From Streptomyces griseocarneus (lineage in GTDB: Bacteria > Actinomycetota > Actinomycetes > Streptomycetales > Streptomycetaceae), in contig PENC01000005.1 of assembly GCA_003674045.1 (NCBI GenBank), positions 186,001-250,000 of the forward strand: a DNA stretch of 64,000 bases, read 5' to 3'. The translations under genes and the position numbers were made by a program. Shown here piece after piece: positions 16,007 through 24,080 of the stretch. Within the stretch, counting starts at the first letter, position 1. Every line of letters begins with the position of its first letter. The notes under the pieces are model-generated. The model did no database searches and was not told the DNA's origin. It saw only the letters and a program-made list of their open reading frames with translations.

Positions 16007-16336
16007 GTGCCAGGGCCTAAAGTCCTTCCACTCGAACGTTTAGGCTGTGTTCCACCCCCTGGAAGTACGGCTGTGACCTAGCCGACACCGAGGAATCAAA
16101 AAAAACTTTCCAGAAGGGGTTGTATCCGCCGCCGAGGTTTGCGAGTCTCTACGTGGCGATCGGGACAACCCCTCATCAGGGCATCCCGATACGACCCGAA
16201 CCCCCTCCCTTTACTTTGGACTACCCCAGTTTCGGCTGGGCGTCAGCCCTTCCCTTGCGGGGGGATTCGTGAAAGCGTTCACATTCACAAGCCACGTACA
16301 AGCAACGTAGCCGCATTACGAGGAGATGGAGCAGCC
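16007..16336 (+). promoter_or_regulatory. 330-bp leader/promoter region of wblE
   Basis: Long non-coding stretch before wblE with locally lower G+C, including AATC followed by eight A (16095-16105) and short symmetrical pieces such as GTGAAAGCGTTCAC at 16269-16282. No convincing sigma-specific promoter pair could be fixed: a GGAAT at 16092 has a GTT at 16119, but the spacing is 22, too long for SigR. The region probably carries the regulated promoter and an extended 5' UTR. Confidence 0.45.
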
Positions 16337-16594
16337 ATGGACTGGCGTCACAACGCCGTTTGCCGCGAGGAAGACCCCGAGCTCTTCTTCCCCATCGGCA
16401 ACACCGGTCCTGCGCTGCTGCAGATCGAGGAAGCCAAGGCCGTCTGCCGCCGCTGCCCCGTCATGGAGCAGTGCCTGCAGTGGGCGCTCGAGTCCGGCCA
16501 GGACTCCGGCGTCTGGGGTGGCCTCAGCGAGGACGAGCGCCGTGCCATGAAGCGCCGCGCCGCTCGCAACCGGGCACGCAACGCGACCGCCTGA
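16337..16594 (+). CDS. wblE: WhiB-family iron-sulfur transcription factor, WblE type
   Basis: 85-residue WhiB-like protein. The four cysteines that ligate the [4Fe-4S] cluster are C9, C37, C40 and C46 (C-x27-C-x2-C-x5-C). The GVWGG turn at residues 58-62 and the basic C-terminal tail KRRAARNRARN, the presumed DNA-contacting part, are present. WblE is the Streptomyces counterpart of mycobacterial WhiB1, a NO-sensitive protein that binds the primary sigma factor. The convergent neighbour is a PdtaS-like kinase, as next to whiB1 in mycobacteria. GAGGAG is found upstream of the ATG. Confidence 0.93.
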   Translation: MDWRHNAVCREEDPELFFPIGNTGPALLQIEEAKAVCRRCPVMEQCLQWALESGQDSGVWGGLSEDERRAMKRRAARNRARNATA

Positions 16595-16720
16595 CCCACC
16601 CCTTACGGCCCCCGAGCCGCAGCGCGCAGTACCCCCCGATGCGCATGCTTTGAGCCTCGCACCTGATGGTGCGGGGCTCCTTGCGTTGCGGCTCCGCCGG
16701 TTTCCGGTGGGGGTTGCTGT

Positions 16721-16836
16721 GGGTGGGAAAGTTTTTTCTGGGGGCTGCGCGGCCGGCCCCCACCGGCCCGCAGCCGCGCACCGAGCGCGAGAGGCAGCCC
16801 CGTAGGCATGGGGGTCCGGGGCGGAGCCCCGGTCGG
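16721..16836. repeat. intergenic modular repeat block R8
   Basis: Convergent gap between wblE and the sensor kinase. It carries the CCCCCACCGGCCCGCAGCCG / GCACCGAGCGCGAGAGGCAG tail modules, CCCCGTAGGC, and a terminator-like hairpin CCGGGGCGGAGCCCCGG at 16816-16832, four bases before the kinase stop. The first GGGGCGCGGGGAACTGCGCG module is degenerate or absent here. Confidence 0.65.
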
Positions 16837-18312
16837 TTACTTCTCGGGGCGGACCGGGATCTCCAGGACGACGCGCGTGCCGCGCTCCGAGCCGGGCCGC
16901 ATGTCGAACGTTCCACCGAGTTCGCCTTCCACCAGCGTTCGTACGATCTGCAGACCCAGATTTCCGGCCCGCTGCGGGTCGAAGCCCTCGGGAAGACCCC
17001 GGCCGTCGTCCTGGACAGAGATCAGCAGGCGAGCATCCCGCCTTATACCGCTCCGTACCGCCGTCACCTCGACAGAGCCCGTCTCGCCCGGTCCGAACCC
17101 GTGCTCCATCGCGTTCTGGAGCAGCTCGGTGAGGACCATGGACAGCGGCGTGGCCACTTCCGCGTCAAGGATGCCGAAGCGGCCCGTGCGGCGGCCGGCG
17201 ACGCGGCCCGGGGAGATCTCGGCGACCATCGCGAGGACGCGGTCGGCGATCTCGTCGAATTCGACGCGCTCGTCGAGGTTCTGCGAGAGCGTCTCGTGGA
17301 CGATGGCGATCGAGCCGACCCGCCGCACCGCTTCCTCCAGCGCCTCGCGCCCCTCGGCGGAGCCGATCCGGCGGGCCTGGAGGCGCAGCAGGGCGGCCAC
17401 GGTCTGGAGGTTGTTCTTCACCCGGTGGTGGATCTCCCGGATGGTCGCATCCTTGGTGATCAACTCTCGCTCGCGCCGACGCAGTTCGGTGACGTCGCGC
17501 AGCAGTACGAGCGAACCGATGTGATTTCCCTTGGGCTTGAGGGGGATCGCCCGGAGCTGGATGACCCCGTCGGCCCCCTCGACCTCGAATTCGCGCGGGG
17601 CCCAGCCGCTGGCCAGCTTCGCGAGGCCCTCGTCGACCGGGCCGCGCGAGGGTGCCAACTGAGCGGTGGTCTCGCCCAGATGGTGTCCGATGAGGTCGGC
17701 GGCGAGCCCGAGCCGGTGGTAGGCGGAGAGCGCGTTGGGGCTCGCGTACTGGACGATGCCGTCCGCGTCGAGCCTGATCAGACCGTCGCCCACGCGCGGT
17801 GAGGCGTCCATGTCGACTTGTTGACCGGGGAACGGGAAGGTCCCGTTCGCGATCATCTGCGCGAGGTCCGAGGCGCTCTGCAGATAGGTGAGCTCCAGCC
17901 TGCTCGGCGTGCGCACGGTGAGCAGGTTCGTATTGCGGGCGATGACCCCGAGCACCCGGCCCTCGCGGCGGACCGGGATGGACTCGACGCGGACCGGCAC
18001 CTCCTCGCGCCACTCCGGGTCGCCCTCCCGGACGATCCTGCCCTCGTCGAGCGCGGCGTCCAGCATGGGGCGGCGCCCGCGCGGCACCAGGTGGCCGACC
18101 ATGTCGTTCTGGTACGAGGTGGGGCCGGTGTTGGGCCGCATCTGCGCGACGGACACATAGCGGGTGCCGTCGAGGGTGGGCACCCACAGCACGAGGTCGG
18201 CGAAGGACAGGTCGGAGAGCAGCTGCCACTCCGAGACCAGCAGATGGAGCCACTCCAGGTCGGAGTCGTCCAGGGCGGTGTGCTGGCGTACGAGGTCGTT
18301 CATGGAGGGCAC
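16837..18312 (-). CDS. pdtaS: PdtaS-like sensor histidine kinase (GAF, PAS, HisKA_2)
   Basis: 491-residue soluble histidine kinase. Residues 1-150 form a GAF-like N-terminal domain (WQLLSDLSFADLVLWVPT), residues about 170-290 a PAS domain (GLIRLDADGIVQYASPNALS), and then the HisKA_2 phospho-acceptor IREIHHRVKNNLQTVAALL with the histidine in HHRVKNN. The ATPase N-box is LLQNAMEHGFG and the G-box DDGRGLPEG. No membrane helices are present. Orthologues phosphorylate the RNA-binding antiterminator PdtaR, not encoded here. GTG at 18312 or ATG at 18303 are both possible starts. A DasR-like site lies about 75 bp upstream. Confidence 0.88.
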   Translation of the reverse strand: MPSMNDLVRQHTALDDSDLEWLHLLVSEWQLLSDLSFADLVLWVPTLDGTRYVSVAQMRPNTGPTSYQNDMVGHLVPRGRRPMLDAALDEGRIVREGDPEWREEVPVRVESIPVRREGRVLGVIARNTNLLTVRTPSRLELTYLQSASDLAQMIANGTFPFPGQQVDMDASPRVGDGLIRLDADGIVQYASPNALSAYHRLGLAADLIGHHLGETTAQLAPSRGPVDEGLAKLASGWAPREFEVEGADGVIQLRAIPLKPKGNHIGSLVLLRDVTELRRRERELITKDATIREIHHRVKNNLQTVAALLRLQARRIGSAEGREALEEAVRRVGSIAIVHETLSQNLDERVEFDEIADRVLAMVAEISPGRVAGRRTGRFGILDAEVATPLSMVLTELLQNAMEHGFGPGETGSVEVTAVRSGIRRDARLLISVQDDGRGLPEGFDPQRAGNLGLQIVRTLVEGELGGTFDMRPGSERGTRVVLEIPVRPEK

Positions 18313-18385
18313 GGCTGTGAGCCTACCCGCGCCCGCGTACCTCATTTTGTTCCGCCTGTCGGCCACCCGAGCATGGACAGCCGAG

Positions 18386-18401
18386 AGTGGTCTAGTCCAC
18401 A
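18386..18401. promoter_or_regulatory. dre-like element (putative DasR site) upstream of pdtaS
   Basis: AGTGGTCTAGTCCACA agrees with the dre consensus ACTGGTCTAGACCACT at 13 of 16 positions, keeping the TGGTCTAG and CCA arms. It lies 74 bp upstream of the kinase GTG. Confidence 0.5.
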
Positions 18402-18687
18402 ATGAACAAGCAAAGTTTCCGCCTTCCCCGCACAGGAGGGTGGATTCGAGGCCCGGCGCGCTTTCTCGTCCTGACTGCGCCGCGGCCTCCGGTCGGCCGC
18501 TCCCGGCCGCGGGGCCCGCACACCCCGCGTCCCGGTGGCCGATGTCGGCTCCGGGCTGCGGTGCCGGCCGGGCTGAGGGTCCCGGCCAGGCGCCGCGGCC
18601 CGTAGTGACGTTCGGACGCACCCCCCACTTCTCTCCCTACGGCTTATCCCCCGCAGCCCTGTTCGACACCTCCGGGCACTTCTTTTA

Positions 18688-18736
18688 TAGCGATCGATAA
18701 AAAACTCGTGCTACGGTCTTTCTGTAGTGATCGTTA
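18688..18736. promoter_or_regulatory. pair of GATC-centred operators upstream of the SDR gene
   Basis: TAGCGATCGATA (18688-18699) and TAGTGATCGTTA (18725-18736) share the pattern TAGYGATCGWTA, with centres 37 bp apart. They flank the likely promoter; the second lies 19 bp before the ATG. The symmetry and A/T-rich ends suit a TetR-type repressor. Confidence 0.5.
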
Positions 18737-18755
18737 ATGAAACGAGGGGGACCCC

Positions 18756-19508
18756 ATGAGCACGCTCCACGGCAGGACGGCACTGGTCACCGGCGGCAGC
18801 CGCGGCATCGGACGCGCGATCTCCGAGCGGCTGGCGCGCGAGGGCGCGACGGTCGCGGTGCACTACGGACAGGACGAGGAATCCGCGCGGCGGACGGTGA
18901 AGGAGATCGAGGCCGCGGGCGGCCGGGCGTTCGCCATCCGGGCCGAGCTGGGGACCGAGGGCGACGCCGAGGCGCTGTGGAGCGCCTTCGACGAGCACGC
19001 CGAGGGCGTGGACATCCTGGTGAACAACGCGGCCACCGGCGGTCCGCGCGGTCCGGTCGCCGAGGTGACGCCCGCGGACTTCGACCGGGTCTTCGCCATC
19101 GACGCCAAGGCGCCGTTCTTCGTCACCCTGCTCGGGCTGGAGCGGATGCGCGACGGGGGCCGCATCGTCAACATCTCCACGGGGCTGACGCACGGCGCCC
19201 GCATGCCGGAGATCACCCCGTACACCATGGCCAAGGCCGCGCTCGACGCCTTCACCGCCAACCTGGCCAAGACCGTGGGCGGGCGCGGCATCACCGTCAA
19301 CGCGGTCGCGCCGGGCGTGATCGACACCGATATGAACGCCGCCTGGCTGCGCAACCCCGAGGCATGGGCGCAGGTCTCGGCGATGTCCCCGCTCGGCCGG
19401 GTGGGCGAGCCGCGGGACGTCGCGGACGTCGTCGCCTTCCTCGCCTCGGACGACAGCCGCTGGGTGACCGGGCAGTGGATCGACGCGACGGGCGGCGGCC
19501 TGCTCTGA
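18756..19508 (+). CDS. SDR family oxidoreductase
   Basis: 250-residue classical short-chain dehydrogenase/reductase. The Rossmann cofactor motif GGSRGIG is at residues 13-19, NNAA marks strand 4, and the catalytic tetrad is seen in NIST and YTMAK. The C-terminal GRVGEPRDVADVVAFLASD and TGQWIDATGG are typical of FabG-like members. The residue after the glycine motif region (HYGQDEESARR) suggests NADP(H). The substrate is unknown. A GAGGGGG sequence precedes the ATG. The promoter region carries two GATC palindromes suggesting a TetR-type repressor, but no TetR gene is adjacent. Confidence 0.88.
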   Translation: MSTLHGRTALVTGGSRGIGRAISERLAREGATVAVHYGQDEESARRTVKEIEAAGGRAFAIRAELGTEGDAEALWSAFDEHAEGVDILVNNAATGGPRGPVAEVTPADFDRVFAIDAKAPFFVTLLGLERMRDGGRIVNISTGLTHGARMPEITPYTMAKAALDAFTANLAKTVGGRGITVNAVAPGVIDTDMNAAWLRNPEAWAQVSAMSPLGRVGEPRDVADVVAFLASDDSRWVTGQWIDATGGGLL

Positions 19509-19625
19509 GCCGGGCCCTGCCGGACACTGGGGGAAGAGGGAAGGGAGAAGGGGCCGGAACAAGGGGAATCACCCCTCCGGAGACCCCCTGCGGGCCCGCC
19601 TCCCACGGGCGCCACTCTCTGTTAG

Positions 19626-19641
19626 ATTGGTCTATACCACC
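19626..19641. promoter_or_regulatory. dre element (DasR operator) of nagB
   Basis: ATTGGTCTATACCACC matches the DasR responsive element consensus ACTGGTCTAGACCACT at 13 of 16 positions. It lies 40 bp upstream of the nagB GTG. Regulation of nagB by DasR is established in S. coelicolor. Confidence 0.85.
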
Positions 19642-19680
19642 CAGTCCCCCACGTCCACTCTCCAGATCGGCAGGCCCAGC

Positions 19681-20466
19681 GTGGAAGTTGTCATCGTCCC
19701 GGACGCCAAGGCAGGCGGCGAGCTCATCGCGGAGGCCATGGCGGAGCTCCTGCGTCGCAAGCCGGACGCCCTGCTGGGCGTGGCCACCGGCTCCACCCCG
19801 CTGCCCATCTACGAAGCGCTGACGGCGAAGGTCCGCGCGGGCGCCGTGGACGCCTCGCGCGGGCGCATCTGCCAGCTCGACGAGTACGTCGGCCTGCCGG
19901 CCGACCACCCGGAGTCCTACCGCTCGGTGGTGCTGCGCGAGGTCGTGGAGCCGCTCGGGCTGACCGAGACGTCCTTCATGGGCCCCGACGGCACCGCCGA
20001 GGACGTCCAGGGCGCGTGCGAGGCGTACGACCGGGCGCTGGCCGAGGCCGGCGGCGTGGACCTCCAGCTGCTCGGCATCGGCACCGACGGGCACATCGGC
20101 TTCAACGAGCCCTGTTCCTCGCTCGCCTCGCGCACCCGCATCAAGACGCTGACGGAGCAGACCCGCGTCGACAACGCGCGCTTCTTCGACGGCGACATCG
20201 ACCAGGTGCCGCACCACGTCATCACCCAGGGCATCGGCACGATCCTCGAAGCCCGCCACCTGGTTCTTCTCGCCACGGGCGAGGGCAAGGCCGACGCGGT
20301 CGCGGCAACGGTGGAAGGCCCCGTCTCCGCCCTCGTCCCGGCCTCCGCCCTTCAGCTCCACCCGCACGCGACGGTCGTCGTCGACGAGGCGGCGGCGTCG
20401 AAGCTGAAGCTGGCGGACTACTTCCGCCACACGTACGCGAACAAGCCGGTGTGGCAGGGGCTGTAG
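19681..20466 (+). CDS. nagB: glucosamine-6-phosphate deaminase
   Basis: 261-residue NagB: converts glucosamine-6-phosphate to fructose-6-phosphate and ammonia, the last step of GlcNAc catabolism. The start VEVVIVPDAKAGG leads into the phosphate loop LLGVATGSTPLPIYEAL. The active-site segment CQLDEYVGLP has the catalytic aspartate, and GIGTDGHIGFNEP with the later HHVITQGIGTI are family signatures. The GTG at 19681 is chosen because a longer frame would place the dre element inside the gene. The context of dasABCD and dasR just downstream confirms the pathway. Confidence 0.93.
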   Translation: MEVVIVPDAKAGGELIAEAMAELLRRKPDALLGVATGSTPLPIYEALTAKVRAGAVDASRGRICQLDEYVGLPADHPESYRSVVLREVVEPLGLTETSFMGPDGTAEDVQGACEAYDRALAEAGGVDLQLLGIGTDGHIGFNEPCSSLASRTRIKTLTEQTRVDNARFFDGDIDQVPHHVITQGIGTILEARHLVLLATGEGKADAVAATVEGPVSALVPASALQLHPHATVVVDEAAASKLKLADYFRHTYANKPVWQGL

Positions 20467-20675
20467 CCCCTGCCAGGGAGGGGTGGCTGGGGGCTCCGCC
20501 CCCAGTCCCCCGATGTCCGGGTGCGAGCCGGTGGGGGCTGGTCGCGCAGTTCCCCGCGCCCCTGAAGGGGCGCGCCTTCCTGGTTGTGGGCATGCGTTCC
20601 GCAAAGGGCGGAACGGGTGGGCACAACCGGACCACCGGACCGCACCGAAACGGGGTCCGGGGGCGGAGCCCCCGG
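20467..20675. repeat. intergenic modular repeat block R3
   Basis: Convergent gap between nagB and dasD. It contains hairpin CTGGGGGC-TCC-GCCCCCAG (20487-20505), the CGCGCAGTTCCCCGCGCCCC module in reverse orientation (20542-20561), the GGTTGTG...CACAACC double-stem hairpin (20582-20628) and hairpin CCGGGGGCGGAGCCCCCGG (20657-20675). The 20582-20638 part is the same as at 47742-47798. Confidence 0.78.
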
Positions 20676-22163
20676 TCATCGCAGAGGCTGCGCCCGCACG
20701 ATCGCTTCGGCCGCGGCCTGGCCGCACACCCGCGCCGCCCCATGCGTAGCCACATGCAACGCCCCCACCGGAAGCGCCGAGTTCAGACCCATCTCGACCA
20801 CGATCGCGTCCGGCCGCGCAGCGACCAGCTCGCCGAGCGCCTTCGCCATCCACGCGTGCCGGTGAACGTCGCGTACGGCCACGACGAGACGCCGCGCCCC
20901 CGCGTCCGCCAGGATGCGCTCCGCCCCCGCGCCGTCCCGCCCGTACGTACCCGCCGTGGTCCCCGGCAGCAATCGCACGAGCTCGGCGGCCACGCCCCAC
21001 GGCGTCTCGTCGCCCACGGCGAAATTGGCCGCAGGGGTGAACGACGCGACGTGTACCGGCCCCGTAGGCGCCGCGTACGGCCCGGAAGCCGTGACGCGCA
21101 GCGCGCGCCGGGCCGCCACGAGGCCCACCTCCGGGGCGGCGACGGGCGGTACCGGCCGTCGGGCCACATCCGCCGCCAGCGCCCGCACGCGTGACGCCGC
21201 GTCGGCGAGCCGTTCCTCCGGCAGATCGCCGGACCGCACGGCACCCACCAGCGCGTCGCGCAGCCGCAGCACCGTGCCCTCGTCGGACAGGCCGCCGCCG
21301 ACGCAGATCGCGTCCGCGCCGGCCGCGAGTGCCATGACGCTGCCCCGTTCGATGCCGTACGTCGCGGCGACGCCCCGCATCTCGATCCCGTCGGTGACGA
21401 TCAGGCCGTCGAAGCCGAGGCCGCCCTCCGCCACGGGAGCCCGCAGCAGACCGTGCAGGGCGGCCGGGCTGAGTGTGGCGGGGAGCGAGGGGTCCAGCGC
21501 GGGCAGCAGGATGTGCGCGCTCATCACGGCCTTGGTGCCCGCGGCGACCGCGGCCCGGAAGGGGACGAGCTCCCGCGCGTGCAGCGTGCCGAGGTCCACG
21601 TCGATGCGCGGCATGTCGTCGTGGGAGTCGACGGCGGTGTCCCCGTGGCCGGGGAAGTGCTTGGTGCAGGCGGCGACGCCCGCGGCCTGGAGGCCCTCGA
21701 CGTACGCGGCGGTGTGCCGGGCGACGAGCTCCGGGTCGGCGCCGAAGGACCGTACGCCGATGACCGGGTTGCCGGGGTCGGAGTTGACGTCCGCGGAGGG
21801 TGCCCAGTTGAGGTTGACGCCGCAGGCGGCGAGGCGCCGTCCGAGCTCGCGGGCGACGGCCCGGGTCAGGTCGGTGTCGTCGACGGCTCCGAGCGCGAGG
21901 TTGCCGGGGAAGGAGGAGCCGGTGCGGACCTCCAGCCGGGTGACGTCGCCGCCCTCCTCGTCGATGGCGACCAGCACGTCGTCGCGCTCGGCGCGCAGCT
22001 GTGCCGTGAGGGCCGCGACCTGCTCGGGCGTGACGATGTTCCGGCCGAACAGGCCGACGGAGGCCAGGCCCTCGCCGAGTCTGCTCAGCAGCCAGTCGGG
22101 GGCGGTGGTGCCGGTGAAGCCCGGCTGGAGGACGGCGAGGGCGTCGCGGGTGAGCGTGTCCAT
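20676..22163 (-). CDS. dasD: glycoside hydrolase family 3 beta-N-acetylglucosaminidase-like protein
   Basis: 495-residue GH3 enzyme of the NagZ type, expected to release N-acetylglucosamine from chito- or muropeptide-derived sugars. The motif KHFPGHGDTAVDSHDD contains the His of the NagZ Asp-His dyad, and GLIVTDGIEMRG holds the catalytic aspartate nucleophile. The N-terminus AIDEEGGDVTRLE is also typical of NagZ. No signal peptide is seen, so it should act in the cytoplasm on imported sugars. It starts 11 bp after dasC, in the same operon. A C-terminal ~150-residue extension follows the TIM barrel. It corresponds to the gene named dasD in S. coelicolor. Confidence 0.87.
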   Translation of the reverse strand: MDTLTRDALAVLQPGFTGTTAPDWLLSRLGEGLASVGLFGRNIVTPEQVAALTAQLRAERDDVLVAIDEEGGDVTRLEVRTGSSFPGNLALGAVDDTDLTRAVARELGRRLAACGVNLNWAPSADVNSDPGNPVIGVRSFGADPELVARHTAAYVEGLQAAGVAACTKHFPGHGDTAVDSHDDMPRIDVDLGTLHARELVPFRAAVAAGTKAVMSAHILLPALDPSLPATLSPAALHGLLRAPVAEGGLGFDGLIVTDGIEMRGVAATYGIERGSVMALAAGADAICVGGGLSDEGTVLRLRDALVGAVRSGDLPEERLADAASRVRALAADVARRPVPPVAAPEVGLVAARRALRVTASGPYAAPTGPVHVASFTPAANFAVGDETPWGVAAELVRLLPGTTAGTYGRDGAGAERILADAGARRLVVAVRDVHRHAWMAKALGELVAARPDAIVVEMGLNSALPVGALHVATHGAARVCGQAAAEAIVRAQPLR

Positions 22164-22174
22164 GATGGTCAGTG

Positions 22175-23005
22175 CTAGCCCTTCACCGCGCCGGACGTAA
22201 GACCGCCGACCGCCTTGCGCTGGAGGATGACGAAGAGTACGAGGACGGGGAGGGCGAAGAGCGAGGAGGCGGCCATCGTGGCGCCCCAGTCGTCGCCGAA
22301 GGTCGTCCGGAAGCTGGTGATCCACAGCGGCAGGGTCTGCGCGGACGGGTCCTTGCTGAGGATCAGGACCATCGGGAACTCGTTCCAGACGGTGATGAAG
22401 CCGAACAGCGAGGTCGCCATGATGCCCGGCGCGAGCAGCGGGAAGATCACGCGGATGAACGCCTGGGTGCGGGTGCACCCGTCGACCATCGCGGACTCCT
22501 CCAGCTCCTTGGGCACGGCGGCGACGTAGCCGCGGAGCGTGAGGACCGTGAACGGCAGCACCATGACGGTGTAGATGGCGATGAGCGGCGGGAGGCTGTT
22601 CAGCATCTCGGCATCGCGCACGATCATGTAGTACGCGATGACCATGACCTCCCAGGGCGCCATCTGGGCCATCATCATCACGAGGATGAAGCTCTTGCGG
22701 CCCTTGAAGCGCATGCGGGCGACGGCGAACGACGCGAACAGCGCGATCACCAGCGACAGCGCGACGGCGACGAGCGTGACGGTGAAGGAGTTGCCGACGA
22801 GGGTCCAGAAGCCGTCCGCGTCCACCGCCTTGCGGAAGTGGTCGAGCGTGGGGCTCGTGGGGAACCACTGCGGGGTCTCCGCGACGATGTCCTTGCCGTC
22901 CTTGAAGGACGTGCCGAACATCCAGTAGACGGGGAAGGCGAAGACCACGAAGAGGACGACGGCCACCGTCCCCGGCCAGGCGCGGCCAAGAAGGGAGCGC
23001 TTCAC
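22175..23005 (-). CDS. dasC: ABC transporter permease DasC (chitobiose/GlcNAc uptake)
   Basis: 276-residue inner-membrane permease of the carbohydrate uptake CUT1 family. Six hydrophobic helices are visible. The ATPase-coupling EAA loop appears as ELEESAMVDGCTRTQAFIRVIFPLLAPG. The GTG start overlaps the dasB stop (GTGA), indicating translational coupling. With DasA and DasB it imports N,N'-diacetylchitobiose/GlcNAc; the cognate ATPase in Streptomyces is the shared MsiK, encoded elsewhere, which explains why no ATPase gene is present in the operon. Confidence 0.92.
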   Translation of the reverse strand: MKRSLLGRAWPGTVAVVLFVVFAFPVYWMFGTSFKDGKDIVAETPQWFPTSPTLDHFRKAVDADGFWTLVGNSFTVTLVAVALSLVIALFASFAVARMRFKGRKSFILVMMMAQMAPWEVMVIAYYMIVRDAEMLNSLPPLIAIYTVMVLPFTVLTLRGYVAAVPKELEESAMVDGCTRTQAFIRVIFPLLAPGIMATSLFGFITVWNEFPMVLILSKDPSAQTLPLWITSFRTTFGDDWGATMAASSLFALPVLVLFVILQRKAVGGLTSGAVKG

Positions 23006-23973
23006 AGCTCGTCCTCCTCTTGCTTGAGGACCAGGCGCAGGTAGTACGCGGTCAGGGCCAGCAGGATCAGGATGGTGAGGATGGAGATCGCGGCGCCGAC
23101 GCCGAAGTGCTGGTTGCCCATGCCCTCGACGAACGCGTAGACCGGCAGGGTCTCGGTGAGCCGGTCGGGCCCGCCCTCGTTGATCACGAAGACCTGGGTG
23201 AAGGACTTGAAGACCCAGATGACCTCCAGGAAGCTCGTGGCGAGGAAGAAGGGCTTGAGGAAGGGGTAGGTCACCGAGGTGAACTGCTTCCAGGGGCCCG
23301 CGCCGTCGAGCGAGGCGGCCTCGTAGAGCTCCTTGGGGATGGTGGTGGTCGCCGCGTAGAGGTTGATCGCCACGAAGGGGATCGACTGCCACACGATGAG
23401 CACGGTCACCACGAAGAAGGTGGAGAACTGGCTGCCGGTCCAGTTGTAGTCGGCCATGGAGTGCCAGCCGAGCCGGTCCAGCACGTAGTTGACGACGCCG
23501 AAGCGCTGGGCGAACAGCCACTGGAAGACGGTGGTCGCGGCCACGGTCGGCATGGCCCAGGCGAGGACGAGGCCGAGCGCGAGCAGCAGCCGCAGCTTGG
23601 TGCCGAGGCGGGCGAGCAGCAGGCCGATCAGACAGCCCAGCACCATGATCAGGACGACGTTGGCGGCGGTGAACAGGACCGACCGGAGGGTGACTTTCCA
23701 GAAGTCGGAACTGCCGAGCTGGTCGCTGTAGTTGTCGAAGCCGATCCACTCGGTGACACGCCGGATCAGCTGCCGCTTGTTGAGGTCCTGGAAGGACAGC
23801 AGGCCGTTCTTGACCATCGTCCAGCCGAGCACCACGACCGTGATGACGCCCGCGGGGAGGATCAGGAGGTAGGGAAGTCCCGCGGCGGCCCGGCCCCGGC
23901 GCGGTGGCGGCGCGCCACCCTTGCCGGTCCGGGTGACGGGTTCCGCCGTCACCTGGTCGATCTGCGCTGACAT
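23002..23973 (-). CDS. dasB: ABC transporter permease DasB (chitobiose/GlcNAc uptake)
   Basis: 323-residue permease partner of DasC. A cytoplasmic, basic and Pro/Gly-rich N-terminus (residues 1-35) is followed by about six membrane helices. The coupling loop is seen in KELYEAASLDGAGPWKQFTS. The ATG at 23973 is preferred over an upstream in-frame start at 24039. It is separated from dasA by 107 bp, which is longer than the other junctions and could hold a transcript-processing or attenuation signal. Confidence 0.92.
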   Translation of the reverse strand: MSAQIDQVTAEPVTRTGKGGAPPPRRGRAAAGLPYLLILPAGVITVVVLGWTMVKNGLLSFQDLNKRQLIRRVTEWIGFDNYSDQLGSSDFWKVTLRSVLFTAANVVLIMVLGCLIGLLLARLGTKLRLLLALGLVLAWAMPTVAATTVFQWLFAQRFGVVNYVLDRLGWHSMADYNWTGSQFSTFFVVTVLIVWQSIPFVAINLYAATTTIPKELYEAASLDGAGPWKQFTSVTYPFLKPFFLATSFLEVIWVFKSFTQVFVINEGGPDRLTETLPVYAFVEGMGNQHFGVGAAISILTILILLALTAYYLRLVLKQEEDEL

Positions 23974-24080
23974 CGTCGTCCGCCTTCTTCCCTGTCGAGC
24001 CGTCGTGCGTGGGGCATGGCGGTACGGGGACGGGGGCAAGGCCTACCGGCGGTGCCCCCGTCCCCGTGCCGCCGTCCGGG

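Larger units (their letters stand above)
18313..18755. promoter_or_regulatory. divergent intergenic region pdtaS / SDR
   Basis: 443 bp between divergent starts. The half near pdtaS contains a DasR-like element (18386-18401); the half near the SDR contains two related GATC-centred imperfect palindromes (18688-18699 and 18725-18736). The middle, roughly 18420-18660, is GC-rich with no credible gene. Confidence 0.55.

Noticed and set aside
16092..16121. SigR-type promoter (GGAAT...GTT) before wblE.
   Set aside because: The spacing is 22 bp instead of 18-19.
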